Shown here piece after piece: positions 9,578-17,613 of a DNA stretch of 64,000 nucleotides. Where the stretch lies: contig NZ_BJDJ01000014.1 in the NCBI RefSeq assembly GCF_005405085.1, positions 27,241 to 91,240 on the forward strand, in the 5' to 3' direction. The notes under the pieces were generated by a model, which made no database searches, had not been told where the DNA came from, and saw only the letters and a list, made by a program, of their open reading frames with translations. A program made the position numbers and the translations under genes. Position 1 is the stretch's first letter, and every line of letters begins with the position of its first letter. The stretch is from Lactiplantibacillus daowaiensis. Lineage in GTDB: Bacteria; Bacillota; Bacilli; Lactobacillales; Lactobacillaceae.

Positions 9578-10338
9578 GCTCTTTCACTCCCTTTTTTCAT
9601 GTATAACTTAGTGTAAATATAAGCAATAATTGCAGCAAACACAGCAATTGGTAAAATAGCCATACCTGAATACTCAACAACCATAAAGCCTAAAATGAAG
9701 AATACTAATGTACCTTTAGCAGTCATAGCGCGTAAGTTCATTGCAATACCAAGCGCTGGTAACAGGCCACCAATAACAGTTAAAACATGTAGTGGTGTCC
9801 CTTTTAATCCACTAATAACATCTTTAACTGGACCTGATCCATAATAAGCGGCTAACATTGCAGGTAATACGGAGAAAATAAACATTGTAATCTGAGGTGG
9901 CCAAACATGTAAGAAGTTAATTCGATTAATATTTCCTTCATCAGCAGCAGTATCTGCCATATGAACAAAAGTAATATCGACTGTCATGTGTAAAACCCAA
10001 ATCATTGTACCAATCAGACTAATTGGCACTGCCAGTGTAATTGCAACAGACGGTGAAACTCCTGATGCCATCCCAAGTGCAGTCCCTAAGGTACCAGCTA
10101 AGGCAGTGTCCATCGGAACCGCACCACCAGCACCAATCCATGCCAAGAAAGGCAATTGAATGGCAGCACCATAAATAGTACCTTGAACTGGGTCACCCAG
10201 AATCAGGCCAACTAATGCACCATTGACTAACGGTCGCATAATACTATGCGTACCAGCTAAAGATACCCAAGGTGTCCCCATTTGGCCGAGATAATAAACT
10301 ACCCCGATTAAAAACGCTTGCCAGAGATGAATTGTCAT
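9574..10338 (-). CDS. PTS mannose-family EIIC
   Basis: Polytopic sugar-binding permease (254 residues) of the mannose-type PTS. Typical EIIC segments: an N-terminal membrane span, GALVGLILGDPVQGTIYGA, and AGGAVPMDTALAGTLGTAL. Ribosome site AAGGAGAA before the start. It lies between EIIB and EIID. Specificity is inferred from the operon (ribitol or another pentitol) rather than from the sequence. Confidence 0.92.
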   Translation of the reverse strand: MTIHLWQAFLIGVVYYLGQMGTPWVSLAGTHSIMRPLVNGALVGLILGDPVQGTIYGAAIQLPFLAWIGAGGAVPMDTALAGTLGTALGMASGVSPSVAITLAVPISLIGTMIWVLHMTVDITFVHMADTAADEGNINRINFLHVWPPQITMFIFSVLPAMLAAYYGSGPVKDVISGLKGTPLHVLTVIGGLLPALGIAMNLRAMTAKGTLVFFILGFMVVEYSGMAILPIAVFAAIIAYIYTKLYMKKGSERA

Positions 10339-10356
10339 AGTAAGTTCTCCTTTATG

Positions 10357-10833
10357 TTAATTCAACAGTCCCGCTACATTAGTAGCTTTATCGCTTGGCA
10401 CAATTTGAACATTTACCACAGTTCCAGCTTCAATAATATTCTTGAATGTTTCACGTTCATCATCTGAAGCTGAGATATTCTTATAGAATTTTGTCCGTCC
10501 CTTAGCAGCACCCATACCACCAACAACTAAGTTGGCTAATTTAACACCGCCTTCAATCAAAGCATAGTAAGCTCCCGGTGTTTTGGCCAATAACAATAGT
10601 TTGTCATCATTGGCATCATTTTTTAAAAATTCAATCGCATCATTAATGCTAAAAACATCCAATGCGACACCTTCAGGTACCGACATTTCCATAACTGTTT
10701 TCAAAAAGTCATCCTTCGCCGTTTCGTCATCAATAATGACAATATGATTGCCACCTGTATATTGAAGCCAAGCAGTCATAACTTGTCCATGAATTAAACG
10801 ATCATCAATACGTGCTAATACTATTTCTGACAT
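10357..10833 (-). CDS. PTS mannose-family EIIB
   Basis: Cytoplasmic phosphocarrier. His15 in ARIDDRLIHGQV is the phosphorylated residue that defines the PTSIIB_sorb family. The start at 10833 (MSEIVLAR) is preferred over the GTG nine bases earlier because that GTG lies inside the GGAGTG ribosome site. 158 residues, normal length. It receives phosphate from the separate EIIA encoded upstream. Confidence 0.92.
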   Translation of the reverse strand: MSEIVLARIDDRLIHGQVMTAWLQYTGGNHIVIIDDETAKDDFLKTVMEMSVPEGVALDVFSINDAIEFLKNDANDDKLLLLAKTPGAYYALIEGGVKLANLVVGGMGAAKGRTKFYKNISASDDERETFKNIIEAGTVVNVQIVPSDKATNVAGLLN

Positions 10834-10848
10834 ATAAATCACTCCGTT

Positions 10849-11265
10849 CTATTGTTTGTTCGCAAATTTAGCAAAGAAATCAACAACACCATCAGTACCA
10901 GCCTTAAATGAAGAGGCTTTCATTTCATCCAAGCCTAAACCAAGAATACGATCATTGAACGCCTGTATTAACATTGGTAAGTTAACACCCGTAATCAGCT
11001 GATATGGAATTCCATCTAGTTTACGTTTTGCCATGGCCGCTTGATTATAGGGACTAGCACCAAATAAATCCGTAAAGACAATAACACCTTCACCATGGTC
11101 GACTTTCTCAATCCCAGCAACCAAATGTTCACCAAATTCCGAAATGTCGTCACCATGTTTTAACCCTAAAGTAAACACGTCTTCTTGTTCACCAATAATT
11201 AGATTCACTGCATCCATTAACCCATCAGCAAGGGTGCCATGCGTCGCAATTACAATTCCAACCAT
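10849..11265 (-). CDS. PTS mannose-family EIIA
   Basis: Stand-alone EIIA (138 residues) that accepts phosphate from HPr on His9 in GIVIATHGTLADG. The FTDLFGASPYNQA segment is also typical. In many mannose PTS loci IIA and IIB are fused; here they are separate genes, as in sorbose/ribitol-type operons. It is the second gene of the operon, 19 bases after the dehydrogenase stop. Confidence 0.92.
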   Translation of the reverse strand: MVGIVIATHGTLADGLMDAVNLIIGEQEDVFTLGLKHGDDISEFGEHLVAGIEKVDHGEGVIVFTDLFGASPYNQAAMAKRKLDGIPYQLITGVNLPMLIQAFNDRILGLGLDEMKASSFKAGTDGVVDFFAKFANKQ

Positions 11266-11284
11266 GTCCTACTCCTATCACAAT

Positions 11285-12376
11285 TTATTTCCACTCGAAT
11301 TTCAATAATGCTTTATGCCAGCTTTTTTCTTTTAGAATAGTATTGAAAGCAGTTACCATATCTGAAACATTTTCAACTGTCATCTCTTGATCTGGTAACA
11401 ATTTACGCAATGCTTGTCGATACGCTTCATTTTGGCTCATTTCGTCAATGACTACTTTAAAATCAGCGGGCGTAGAGCGGCTAGTACCATACAAAGTCAA
11501 ACCCTTCTCAAGAACATCACGTGTGTCGATTGGCACTAAATCTTCAGTAACTCCCATCAATACAAAGCTACCGGTCCGCTTAATCACTTTAATCCCTTCA
11601 TTGATAGCCGTTGAACTAAAGCGTCCACCTGTGGCTTCAAAAATAACATCAAATTGCTCGCCAGCATTATCGAAGTCATATTCCGTACTCATTTCTTTTT
11701 GTGCAAAATCAACTTCATCTAAGCGATCTTTCATAGCTCCAAATACTGTTAGATTTTCTTTACCGATACCATAAATAAAGTGCAATGCTGCAGCTGCCAT
11801 ATACCCCACTGGTCCATCACCAAATAGCGCAACTTTCACATTATCCTTAGATAGGATGTCTTTAACGTGACTAGCAGCGTGGTAACCAATCGTACTAACT
11901 TCAGTTAACACCGCGATTTCATCTGGAACATTATCTGGAATCGGAATAACACCACTTTCAGGATGAACTAAATCGCTTTGCGCAATCCCATCGTAACCAC
12001 TACTCAGAAAAACCGCATCTTGACTATAATTGGCAGGGATTTGGCTTTTTCTTGTTTCTCCGCGTAGAACATATCCTGGAATATTAGGTGCAATGACTAC
12101 TCTTTGACCAACTTTAAAAGCCGCGCTCTTGCTTTCCTTGACGACGCCAATCCCTTCATGAAGCAACGCCATTGGTAACTTTTTCTTTAAAGCTTCAGGC
12201 CGACGTTGACCAGCAAAATACCGATCATCAGCATGGCAAACACTGGCCATAACAGGTTCTATATCGACCCATCCTGGTTTTAAATCATGTTCAATATTTT
12301 GAACTTCCATGGTACCTGGTGCGACTAACCGATATGTCTTCGAAGTAACTTTTTTCATTGCATCTATTCCGTTCAT
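11285..12376 (-). CDS. Ribitol-5-phosphate 2-dehydrogenase-like zinc alcohol dehydrogenase
   Basis: Medium-chain dehydrogenase (363 residues) close to TarJ/ribitol-5-P dehydrogenases: VCHADDRYFAG, KKLPMALLHEGIGVV, GYDGIAQSD, the Rossmann GDGPVGYMAA and TRDVLEKGLTLYGTSRST. It would oxidise D-ribitol-5-P to D-ribulose-5-P with NAD(P)+. The start at 12376 is chosen because GGGAGGA lies just upstream; a longer frame would start inside that ribosome site. As first gene of an operon with a mannose-type PTS, epimerase and phosphoketolase, a catabolic role is more likely than CDP-ribitol synthesis for teichoic acid: no tarI partner is nearby. Confidence 0.82.
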   Translation of the reverse strand: MNGIDAMKKVTSKTYRLVAPGTMEVQNIEHDLKPGWVDIEPVMASVCHADDRYFAGQRRPEALKKKLPMALLHEGIGVVKESKSAAFKVGQRVVIAPNIPGYVLRGETRKSQIPANYSQDAVFLSSGYDGIAQSDLVHPESGVIPIPDNVPDEIAVLTEVSTIGYHAASHVKDILSKDNVKVALFGDGPVGYMAAAALHFIYGIGKENLTVFGAMKDRLDEVDFAQKEMSTEYDFDNAGEQFDVIFEATGGRFSSTAINEGIKVIKRTGSFVLMGVTEDLVPIDTRDVLEKGLTLYGTSRSTPADFKVVIDEMSQNEAYRQALRKLLPDQEMTVENVSDMVTAFNTILKEKSWHKALLKFEWK

Positions 12377-12662
12377 GATATGTCCTCCCACAAATGTAAT
12401 CGTTTATATTTTTGATTCTATCACTTGGTTTTTATTTTGCAATATCTTTTTTTATCTGTTTTTTAGCCTCATAAATAAAAAAGAAAGCAAAAACGTTGAT
12501 AAAAGCCAAGATAAAACCATATTTTGAACTTTAAATTTTTTTCGAAACACAGCATACCGGCATTTTAATTTGTGTTTTACAAAAAACTTGGCTAGAATTT
12601 ATTTTAGCTAATACACGCTCCTTTTATTAGCGAACTAACATATAGAAAGACGTGAGAATGCT
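12377..12662. promoter_or_regulatory. Divergent control region of ribitol operon and its regulator
   Basis: 286 bases, strongly AT-rich. A cre-like site ATGTAATCGTTTATA is at 12394-12408 (one mismatch, C to T near the end), 18 bases before the dehydrogenase start. GCCAAG (12505-12510) and CTTGGC (12587-12592) form a widely spaced inverted pair in similar AT-rich surroundings and could be operators of the DeoR protein. The exact promoters are not clear to me. Confidence 0.5.
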
Positions 12663-13421
12663 ATGGGTCCGTATGAACGAAGAGATGCCATTTTAGCAGA
12701 AATAAAGGCTAACCATTCGGTAAGGGTTGCTCAACTTAGTGATGAGTTTGGTGTAACTAGAGAAACCATTCGCCAAGACTTATATTACCTCGATGAACAA
12801 GGCGCTATTCGGAAGGTTCACGGTGGTGCAGTTGATCGCACTGTTTTAGAAGATGAATATGAAAAGCGGGCTACGCAACATCGAAAAGAAAAAATGAGTA
12901 TTGCTAAAAAAGCCTTAAAGCATATTCAAAAAGGCATGACTATCTTTATTGACTATGGCACTACTAACTTCTTTATTGCCAAGGCTCTTAGTCAAAGTGA
13001 CTTAGAACCGATTACAGTAGTGACAGATTCATTGCCAGTAGCTGCTACGTTAGCATCATCACCGGGAAAAGATGTTATTTTGTTGGGAGGCGACTTGAGA
13101 AAAACTGAGCGTTCTTTATCAGGTGGCCTTACTTTACAGGCTGTTGACGGCATTTATATGGATGTTGGTTTTTTTGGCTGTGGTGGAATTTCACTAAACT
13201 CTGGCATAACTAACCATGACTTTAGTGAAGTTACGGTCTCAAAGAAAAGTATGTCGCATTGTCAAGAAACAGTCTTAGTCGCTGATAATTCAAAGTTCAA
13301 CCTCACAACAACTTATAAGACAGCCGATTTTGACGACATCGATATTCTAATAACCGACTACCAACTATCTGAAGATTTTGATAAAGTTTGCCAGATACAC
13401 AACATTGAGGTAGACAATTAA
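12663..13421 (+). CDS. DeoR-family regulator of the ribitol-type operon
   Basis: 252 residues: N-terminal helix-turn-helix with VTRETIRQDLYYLDEQGAIR (about residues 30-50), then the DeoR sensor domain (DYGTTNFFIAKALSQ, LLGGDLRKTERSLSGG, FGCGGISLNSGITNHDF). It is divergent from the operon it presumably represses, the arrangement reported for the L. casei ribitol cluster. Strong similarity to the DeoR protein at 1567 across its length marks a paralogous pair. Effector not known; a pentitol phosphate is the natural guess. Confidence 0.85.
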   Translation: MGPYERRDAILAEIKANHSVRVAQLSDEFGVTRETIRQDLYYLDEQGAIRKVHGGAVDRTVLEDEYEKRATQHRKEKMSIAKKALKHIQKGMTIFIDYGTTNFFIAKALSQSDLEPITVVTDSLPVAATLASSPGKDVILLGGDLRKTERSLSGGLTLQAVDGIYMDVGFFGCGGISLNSGITNHDFSEVTVSKKSMSHCQETVLVADNSKFNLTTTYKTADFDDIDILITDYQLSEDFDKVCQIHNIEVDN

Positions 13422-13515
13422 CAATCGATAAGCTGATTGTGATTGTTGTAACTATCTTTCCTTCAAAAGAAAGTCTGCCGCTTCTTTTTTAAGAAATAAT
13501 CTGTCTCACAAAATA

Positions 13516-13553
13516 AAAGCGGCTCAATTCAAAAAAGAGAATTGAGCCGCTTT
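13516..13553. terminator. Bidirectional terminator-like hairpin
   Basis: Perfect 15-base inverted repeat AAAGCGGCTCAATTC / GAATTGAGCCGCTTT with an 8-base loop, between the convergent DeoR gene and the hypothetical gene at 13699. U-runs on both sides are short, but position and stem strength fit termination. Confidence 0.7.
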
Positions 13554-13698
13554 GCTTATTAAAAAAATTATACATAAACACCATCATAAATAATGGCACT
13601 AATAATCCCGACAATTATTTGCGTTTTTCTGTTTTACGTACACATTTTGAATAATTGGTAAACTTAAACATCAAGTTTCACTGCCATGACTCTCACAA

Positions 13699-14388
13699 TT
13701 AGTATTTCCAAATTAGCCTAATCGTTAATAATTCATCTCGATACCAACGTAAGTCAACGCTATCATCAACGCGTACATGAAATTGATCAACTATCGGTTG
13801 TGGAATGACATATGGATATGGCATCCCACTCGGATCCGTAATCGTAGTTGAACTATTGTGGGTTACAACAAGTCTCCCTGCTAAACCCAGTATGTCGCCA
13901 TTTTCGACAGTTGCTCGACTTAGCGTCACTAAGTCAGTTTCAATCGGAACCTGATTGACTTTTTTGACTGCACTAACGTGTTTGGCATCATCGATGACTG
14001 CTGTGACGACATCACCACCAACTAGACCACTTTGTCGGATATCCTTTTCCGTCAGTGTGCCCTTTTTCAGTTCTATACTTCCTCGTTCTTCAACTAAGTC
14101 TACACCACCATCAATTCGTGGCCATAATGTATAATGATTCCCCGAAACAACTGACTGCGGTTCAGCTTGGCCATCACACCCCACAACTTTGGCCGTTAAG
14201 CTCGAATCTGATAACTGTAATCCATAGGTTAATGCCGTTGTTAACTTGGTTACATCAAATGCAACCTGTTGATCAACTATCTTACTTTGAGCCTCAGTCA
14301 ATAGGCGTGTAAAATGCTGCCATTGCTGAAATGTGGCTAAATCAACCTGAACGGTTCCTTTTGGTTTGGGCATAATTGGTTTAGACAT
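13699..14388 (-). CDS. Uncharacterised 229-residue protein
   Basis: I do not recognise a family. The protein begins MSKPIMPKPKGTVQVDLATF, has no signal peptide or membrane span, and is mostly predicted beta and mixed (for example TLWPRIDGGVDLVEERGSIELKKG, then GLVGGDVVTAVIDD and ENGDILGLAG). It ends with DSVDLRWYRDELLTIRLIWKY. The start at 14388 follows GTGGGG; a longer start would lie in this ribosome site. It is a single-gene unit: a terminator lies upstream (14447-14491) and a palindrome (14410-14430) overlaps its likely promoter. Predicted cytoplasmic; function unknown. Confidence 0.7.
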   Translation of the reverse strand: MSKPIMPKPKGTVQVDLATFQQWQHFTRLLTEAQSKIVDQQVAFDVTKLTTALTYGLQLSDSSLTAKVVGCDGQAEPQSVVSGNHYTLWPRIDGGVDLVEERGSIELKKGTLTEKDIRQSGLVGGDVVTAVIDDAKHVSAVKKVNQVPIETDLVTLSRATVENGDILGLAGRLVVTHNSSTTITDPSGMPYPYVIPQPIVDQFHVRVDDSVDLRWYRDELLTIRLIWKY

Positions 14389-14409
14389 GATTAACCCCAC
14401 TTTCTATAA

Positions 14410-14430
14410 AAAATGATATAACATCATTTT
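14410..14430. promoter_or_regulatory. Palindrome upstream of the hypothetical gene
   Basis: AAAATGAT and ATCATTTT arms separated by 5 bases, 22 bases before the start codon of the gene at 13699. Size and position suggest a repressor operator; no candidate regulator is adjacent. Confidence 0.45.
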
Positions 14431-14446
14431 AGCATTTTATTTAAAA

Positions 14447-14491
14447 ACAAAAAAAGTGTACGGATATGACTCAACTAATATCCGTACACTT
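14447..14491 (-). terminator. Terminator of the unassigned aldolase/kinase operon
   Basis: Perfect 14-base stem AAGTGTACGGATAT / ATATCCGTACACTT with a 10-base loop; on the - strand it runs into seven U residues. It lies 15 bases after the orphan gatC stop codon. Confidence 0.9.
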
Positions 14492-14505
14492 ACTAGATTA
14501 CAGGC

Positions 14506-15777
14506 TTAAATGATGGCTTGGAACATCTCAGCCAACTTAATAAATATCCAGCCAACCCAAGTGGTTGCTGATCCCACAATGTTTGTAATAGCGGTAAAGC
14601 CTTTAACTGAACTAATGTGACTCATCACGGCTGCTTGCGTATATTCAGGCGCAATCGCTGTCCCGGCATAAAAGACTACCGTTACAATTAAAATCCCAGC
14701 AATTAACATTCTAAACATATTACGCTTGCAGAATGGCGCAACTAAAGCAAATAGGAACATTAGCGATGCTAAATCGGCAAACGGCAAAACTTTATTTCCT
14801 GGTAAGACAAAGGCTAGGATAATTGCAAATGGTAATAATAAGAGCCCAGTTGCCAAAACCGATGGATCATCAATCAATAAAGCAGTATCCATACCAATAA
14901 AGAATTTGCGCTTTGGGAACCATTCCTTTAATTGTGCATCGACTCGATCACGAACCATCACCAATCCGGAAACCAACACGTCGACCATAATTGGCAGTAA
15001 ATACATCGCCGCCGCAATATTAATGGCTAAGGTCACAACTTTACTTGGATCATACCCAGCTAAAATTCCAAGGACAACCCCAATAATCGCACCAAACGAA
15101 ATAGGTTCTCCCAAGGTACCCAAACGTTTATTAACGGCTTCTGGTTGTAAATTTATTTTATTTAATCCTGGAATCTTTTCAATAATCCAATCCGTAAAAA
15201 TTCCAAATGGAATCCAAGCAACACAAGTTAAATGCGGAAATGAAATCCCTTTCAAATCCTTGTTTGGAAATTGTTTCTGGATAATTGGTTGTGTTAAGTC
15301 TGCCACAATCAATGTCAACGCATAAATTATCCAAGTTGCGATAATTGCAATCCAGAAATTCTTTGTTCCTGCATAAATACTAGCGCCAAGTAATAAGAAA
15401 ATCCAAAAATTAAAAATATCAATATCAACAGTTTTAGTTATATTTAATACTAAAAGAATCGCATTAATTATTAGAAACCCGACAACTGTAATCGGCATAA
15501 TTGGTGATCCCCAGCCGATTGTAGAAGCTGTTGCCCAACCAACATCAGTTACGGTTAAATGTAAGCCCAGTCGCGCTACCATTGCTTTTGATGCCGGTCC
15601 TAAAGCATTCAATAATAAGTTAATTACCATTGAAACACCGGTAAACCCTACCCCGACCAGCATCCCAGCTTTAAATGCTTTGGCCGGCTTCATCTTAAAG
15701 ATCAAGCCAACTACGAAGAAGATGATCGGCATCATTACACTGGCACCTAAAGAAATAATACTATTAATTACTGCCAT
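14506..15777 (-). CDS. Orphan PTS galactitol-family EIIC permease
   Basis: Complete 423-residue GatC-type permease with about ten to twelve hydrophobic segments, paralogous to the partial gene at the window start (GLHLTVTDVGWATAS, NITKTVDIDIFNFW). It is the last gene of an operon that has no EIIA or EIIB gene. It may borrow GatA/GatB from 417-1230 or from elsewhere, or work as a facilitator with the ATP-dependent FGGY kinase doing the phosphorylation; the second option fits the kinase in the same operon. Substrate unknown, probably a polyol or keto-sugar. Confidence 0.85.
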   Translation of the reverse strand: MAVINSIISLGASVMMPIIFFVVGLIFKMKPAKAFKAGMLVGVGFTGVSMVINLLLNALGPASKAMVARLGLHLTVTDVGWATASTIGWGSPIMPITVVGFLIINAILLVLNITKTVDIDIFNFWIFLLLGASIYAGTKNFWIAIIATWIIYALTLIVADLTQPIIQKQFPNKDLKGISFPHLTCVAWIPFGIFTDWIIEKIPGLNKINLQPEAVNKRLGTLGEPISFGAIIGVVLGILAGYDPSKVVTLAINIAAAMYLLPIMVDVLVSGLVMVRDRVDAQLKEWFPKRKFFIGMDTALLIDDPSVLATGLLLLPFAIILAFVLPGNKVLPFADLASLMFLFALVAPFCKRNMFRMLIAGILIVTVVFYAGTAIAPEYTQAAVMSHISSVKGFTAITNIVGSATTWVGWIFIKLAEMFQAII

Positions 15778-15793
15778 CTATACTCACATCTTT

Positions 15794-16795
15794 CTATCCT
15801 TCAAGGCTTTGTAAGAAACGACTTGCAAATAATTTAGGTGTGTTTTTGAACGCATCTGCTGTAGAACCGGCTAAATGCGATGTCAATGTCACATTGTCCA
15901 ATGCCAAAAATGGACTATCTTTTGGTAATGGTTCATCATCAAAAGTATCAACTGCAGCGCCAGCAATTTGATGTTGTTGCAACGCTGCAATTAAGGCGGC
16001 TTCATCAACTAATGCTGAACGTGCAGAGTTAATGAAATAAGTGTCTGAACCCATCAATTCAAACATATGCGTATCAATGATATGGTGTGTCTCTTCGGTT
16101 GCTCGCATATGGATTGTGATTACATCAGCTCGTTGTACTAATTTTTCCAACTGATCAATTTTTTCAAATCCTTCTACTGAATCGACATATGGGTCATAGA
16201 AAATAACGTTCGCATCCATCCCTTTCATAAATTGACCTACTAACTGGCCAATATGACCAAAACCAATTATCCCAATGGTTTTGCCACCAACTTCAGGAAT
16301 ATTATCTTTGTTAGGAAAATCTTTCAACCAAATATCTTTGTGCATTGCTGCCGAAGTTCGCGCAATGTTCCGTGTTTCAGAAAGAATCAGCCCAACCGTA
16401 AATTCTGCAACCGCACGTGCATTTCGCCCGGCAGTATTCATCACTTTAATGCCTTTGCTTTCAGCATATTCACGATCAACATTTTCAATACCACCACGTA
16501 AGACACCGATATATTTAAGATTCTTAGCTTGATCGATTAGCTTTCTTCCAATTGGTGTAAATTGGGTAATAATAACATCAAATTTATCAATATCTTCAAG
16601 TAGCGCTGAATCAGTGACCTCAACGGCATTAGCCCCTTGTTGTTCGACTAAAATATTATCATTTTGAAGTGACTCAACTGATTCATGGCTCCAATCACGT
16701 ACTGTAACGTCAAAACCATGCTTTTTCAGGCCGGTTAATCCATTTTCCAACATCGCTGGTGTAATCAAATTATCCCCAAATGCTAAAACTTTCAT
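15794..16795 (-). CDS. D-isomer-specific 2-hydroxyacid dehydrogenase family protein
   Basis: 333 residues of the D-3-phosphoglycerate/2-hydroxyacid dehydrogenase superfamily. An NAD-binding Rossmann motif IGIIGFGHIGQLVGQ is near residue 175; NSARSALVDEAAL carries the catalytic arginine and SHLAGSTADA the histidine. NTAGRNARAVAEFTVG is the characteristic substrate-domain segment. The operon setting suggests oxidation of, or reduction to, a sugar-derived hydroxyacid rather than serine synthesis. The actual substrate is not evident. Confidence 0.85.
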   Translation of the reverse strand: MKVLAFGDNLITPAMLENGLTGLKKHGFDVTVRDWSHESVESLQNDNILVEQQGANAVEVTDSALLEDIDKFDVIITQFTPIGRKLIDQAKNLKYIGVLRGGIENVDREYAESKGIKVMNTAGRNARAVAEFTVGLILSETRNIARTSAAMHKDIWLKDFPNKDNIPEVGGKTIGIIGFGHIGQLVGQFMKGMDANVIFYDPYVDSVEGFEKIDQLEKLVQRADVITIHMRATEETHHIIDTHMFELMGSDTYFINSARSALVDEAALIAALQQHQIAGAAVDTFDDEPLPKDSPFLALDNVTLTSHLAGSTADAFKNTPKLFASRFLQSLEG

Positions 16796-16825
16796 GATGA
16801 ACGCTTCCTTTTCTAAAATTTAAAG

Positions 16826-17587
16826 TTAGTGCATTAACATCCCACCGGTAACATCAACTGTTGCACCGGTCATGTACGAATACACATCAGACGCGAATAA
16901 TGTTCCCATCTTAGCGACTTCTTCAGGTTCAACAACACGCCCCATTGGAATCCGATTGACATAATAGTTAGGATCCTTATCCAAATTAGCCTGGATCATC
17001 CGAGTATGCATGATTCCAATGCACAAATTAATCACATTAATACCATTTTGAGCTTGTTCACGGGCTAGCGAAGCTGCAAATGCAATCAATCCTGCTTTTG
17101 AAGCAGCATAGTGTGAATGCCCAGTAGTTGACCCATAATAAGCTGCTTGACTCGTAACATTAATAATATGGCCACCATGTTTCATCGTATTAGCATCGCG
17201 GACAAATTCTTGACATAAAATAAACGGTGCCCGCAAGTTAGTTTCTAATTGTCGATCCCAATCTTTAACTTTAATTTCATCTACATGACCAGTCAGCCAA
17301 ACCCCTGCATTATTCACTAAAATATCAATTTGTGCTAATTTTTCTTTGGCTTGCTTAAAGAAATCCCTGCAACCAGTTTCCTGTGATAAGTCGGCTTGAA
17401 TACCGTAGGCCTTTACATTAGTTTCAGCTGCGACTAGTTTTTCGGTTTCTTCTGGATGTTCACTTTCGCTATAGTAAGTAAATGCAACATGCACACCTTC
17501 CTTAGCTAACGCCAATACGAATTGTTTACCTAAACCAGTCGCACCGCCTGTAACAATGGCATTTTTACCTTTTAACCCTAATTCCAT
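16826..17587 (-). CDS. Short-chain dehydrogenase/reductase
   Basis: 253-residue classical SDR. NAD(P)-binding TGGATGLGK near residue 14, NNAG near 92, catalytic Tyr/Lys in YAASK and the C-terminal TGATVDVTGGM. Best seen as a polyol/keto-sugar oxidoreductase (gluconate-5-dehydrogenase or polyol dehydrogenase type) acting before or after the FGGY kinase in the same operon. It lies 26 bases downstream of the kinase stop codon. Confidence 0.87.
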   Translation of the reverse strand: MELGLKGKNAIVTGGATGLGKQFVLALAKEGVHVAFTYYSESEHPEETEKLVAAETNVKAYGIQADLSQETGCRDFFKQAKEKLAQIDILVNNAGVWLTGHVDEIKVKDWDRQLETNLRAPFILCQEFVRDANTMKHGGHIINVTSQAAYYGSTTGHSHYAASKAGLIAFAASLAREQAQNGINVINLCIGIMHTRMIQANLDKDPNYYVNRIPMGRVVEPEEVAKMGTLFASDVYSYMTGATVDVTGGMLMH

Positions 17588-17613
17588 AACAATTCCTCCA
17601 TCTATGTTCTGAT

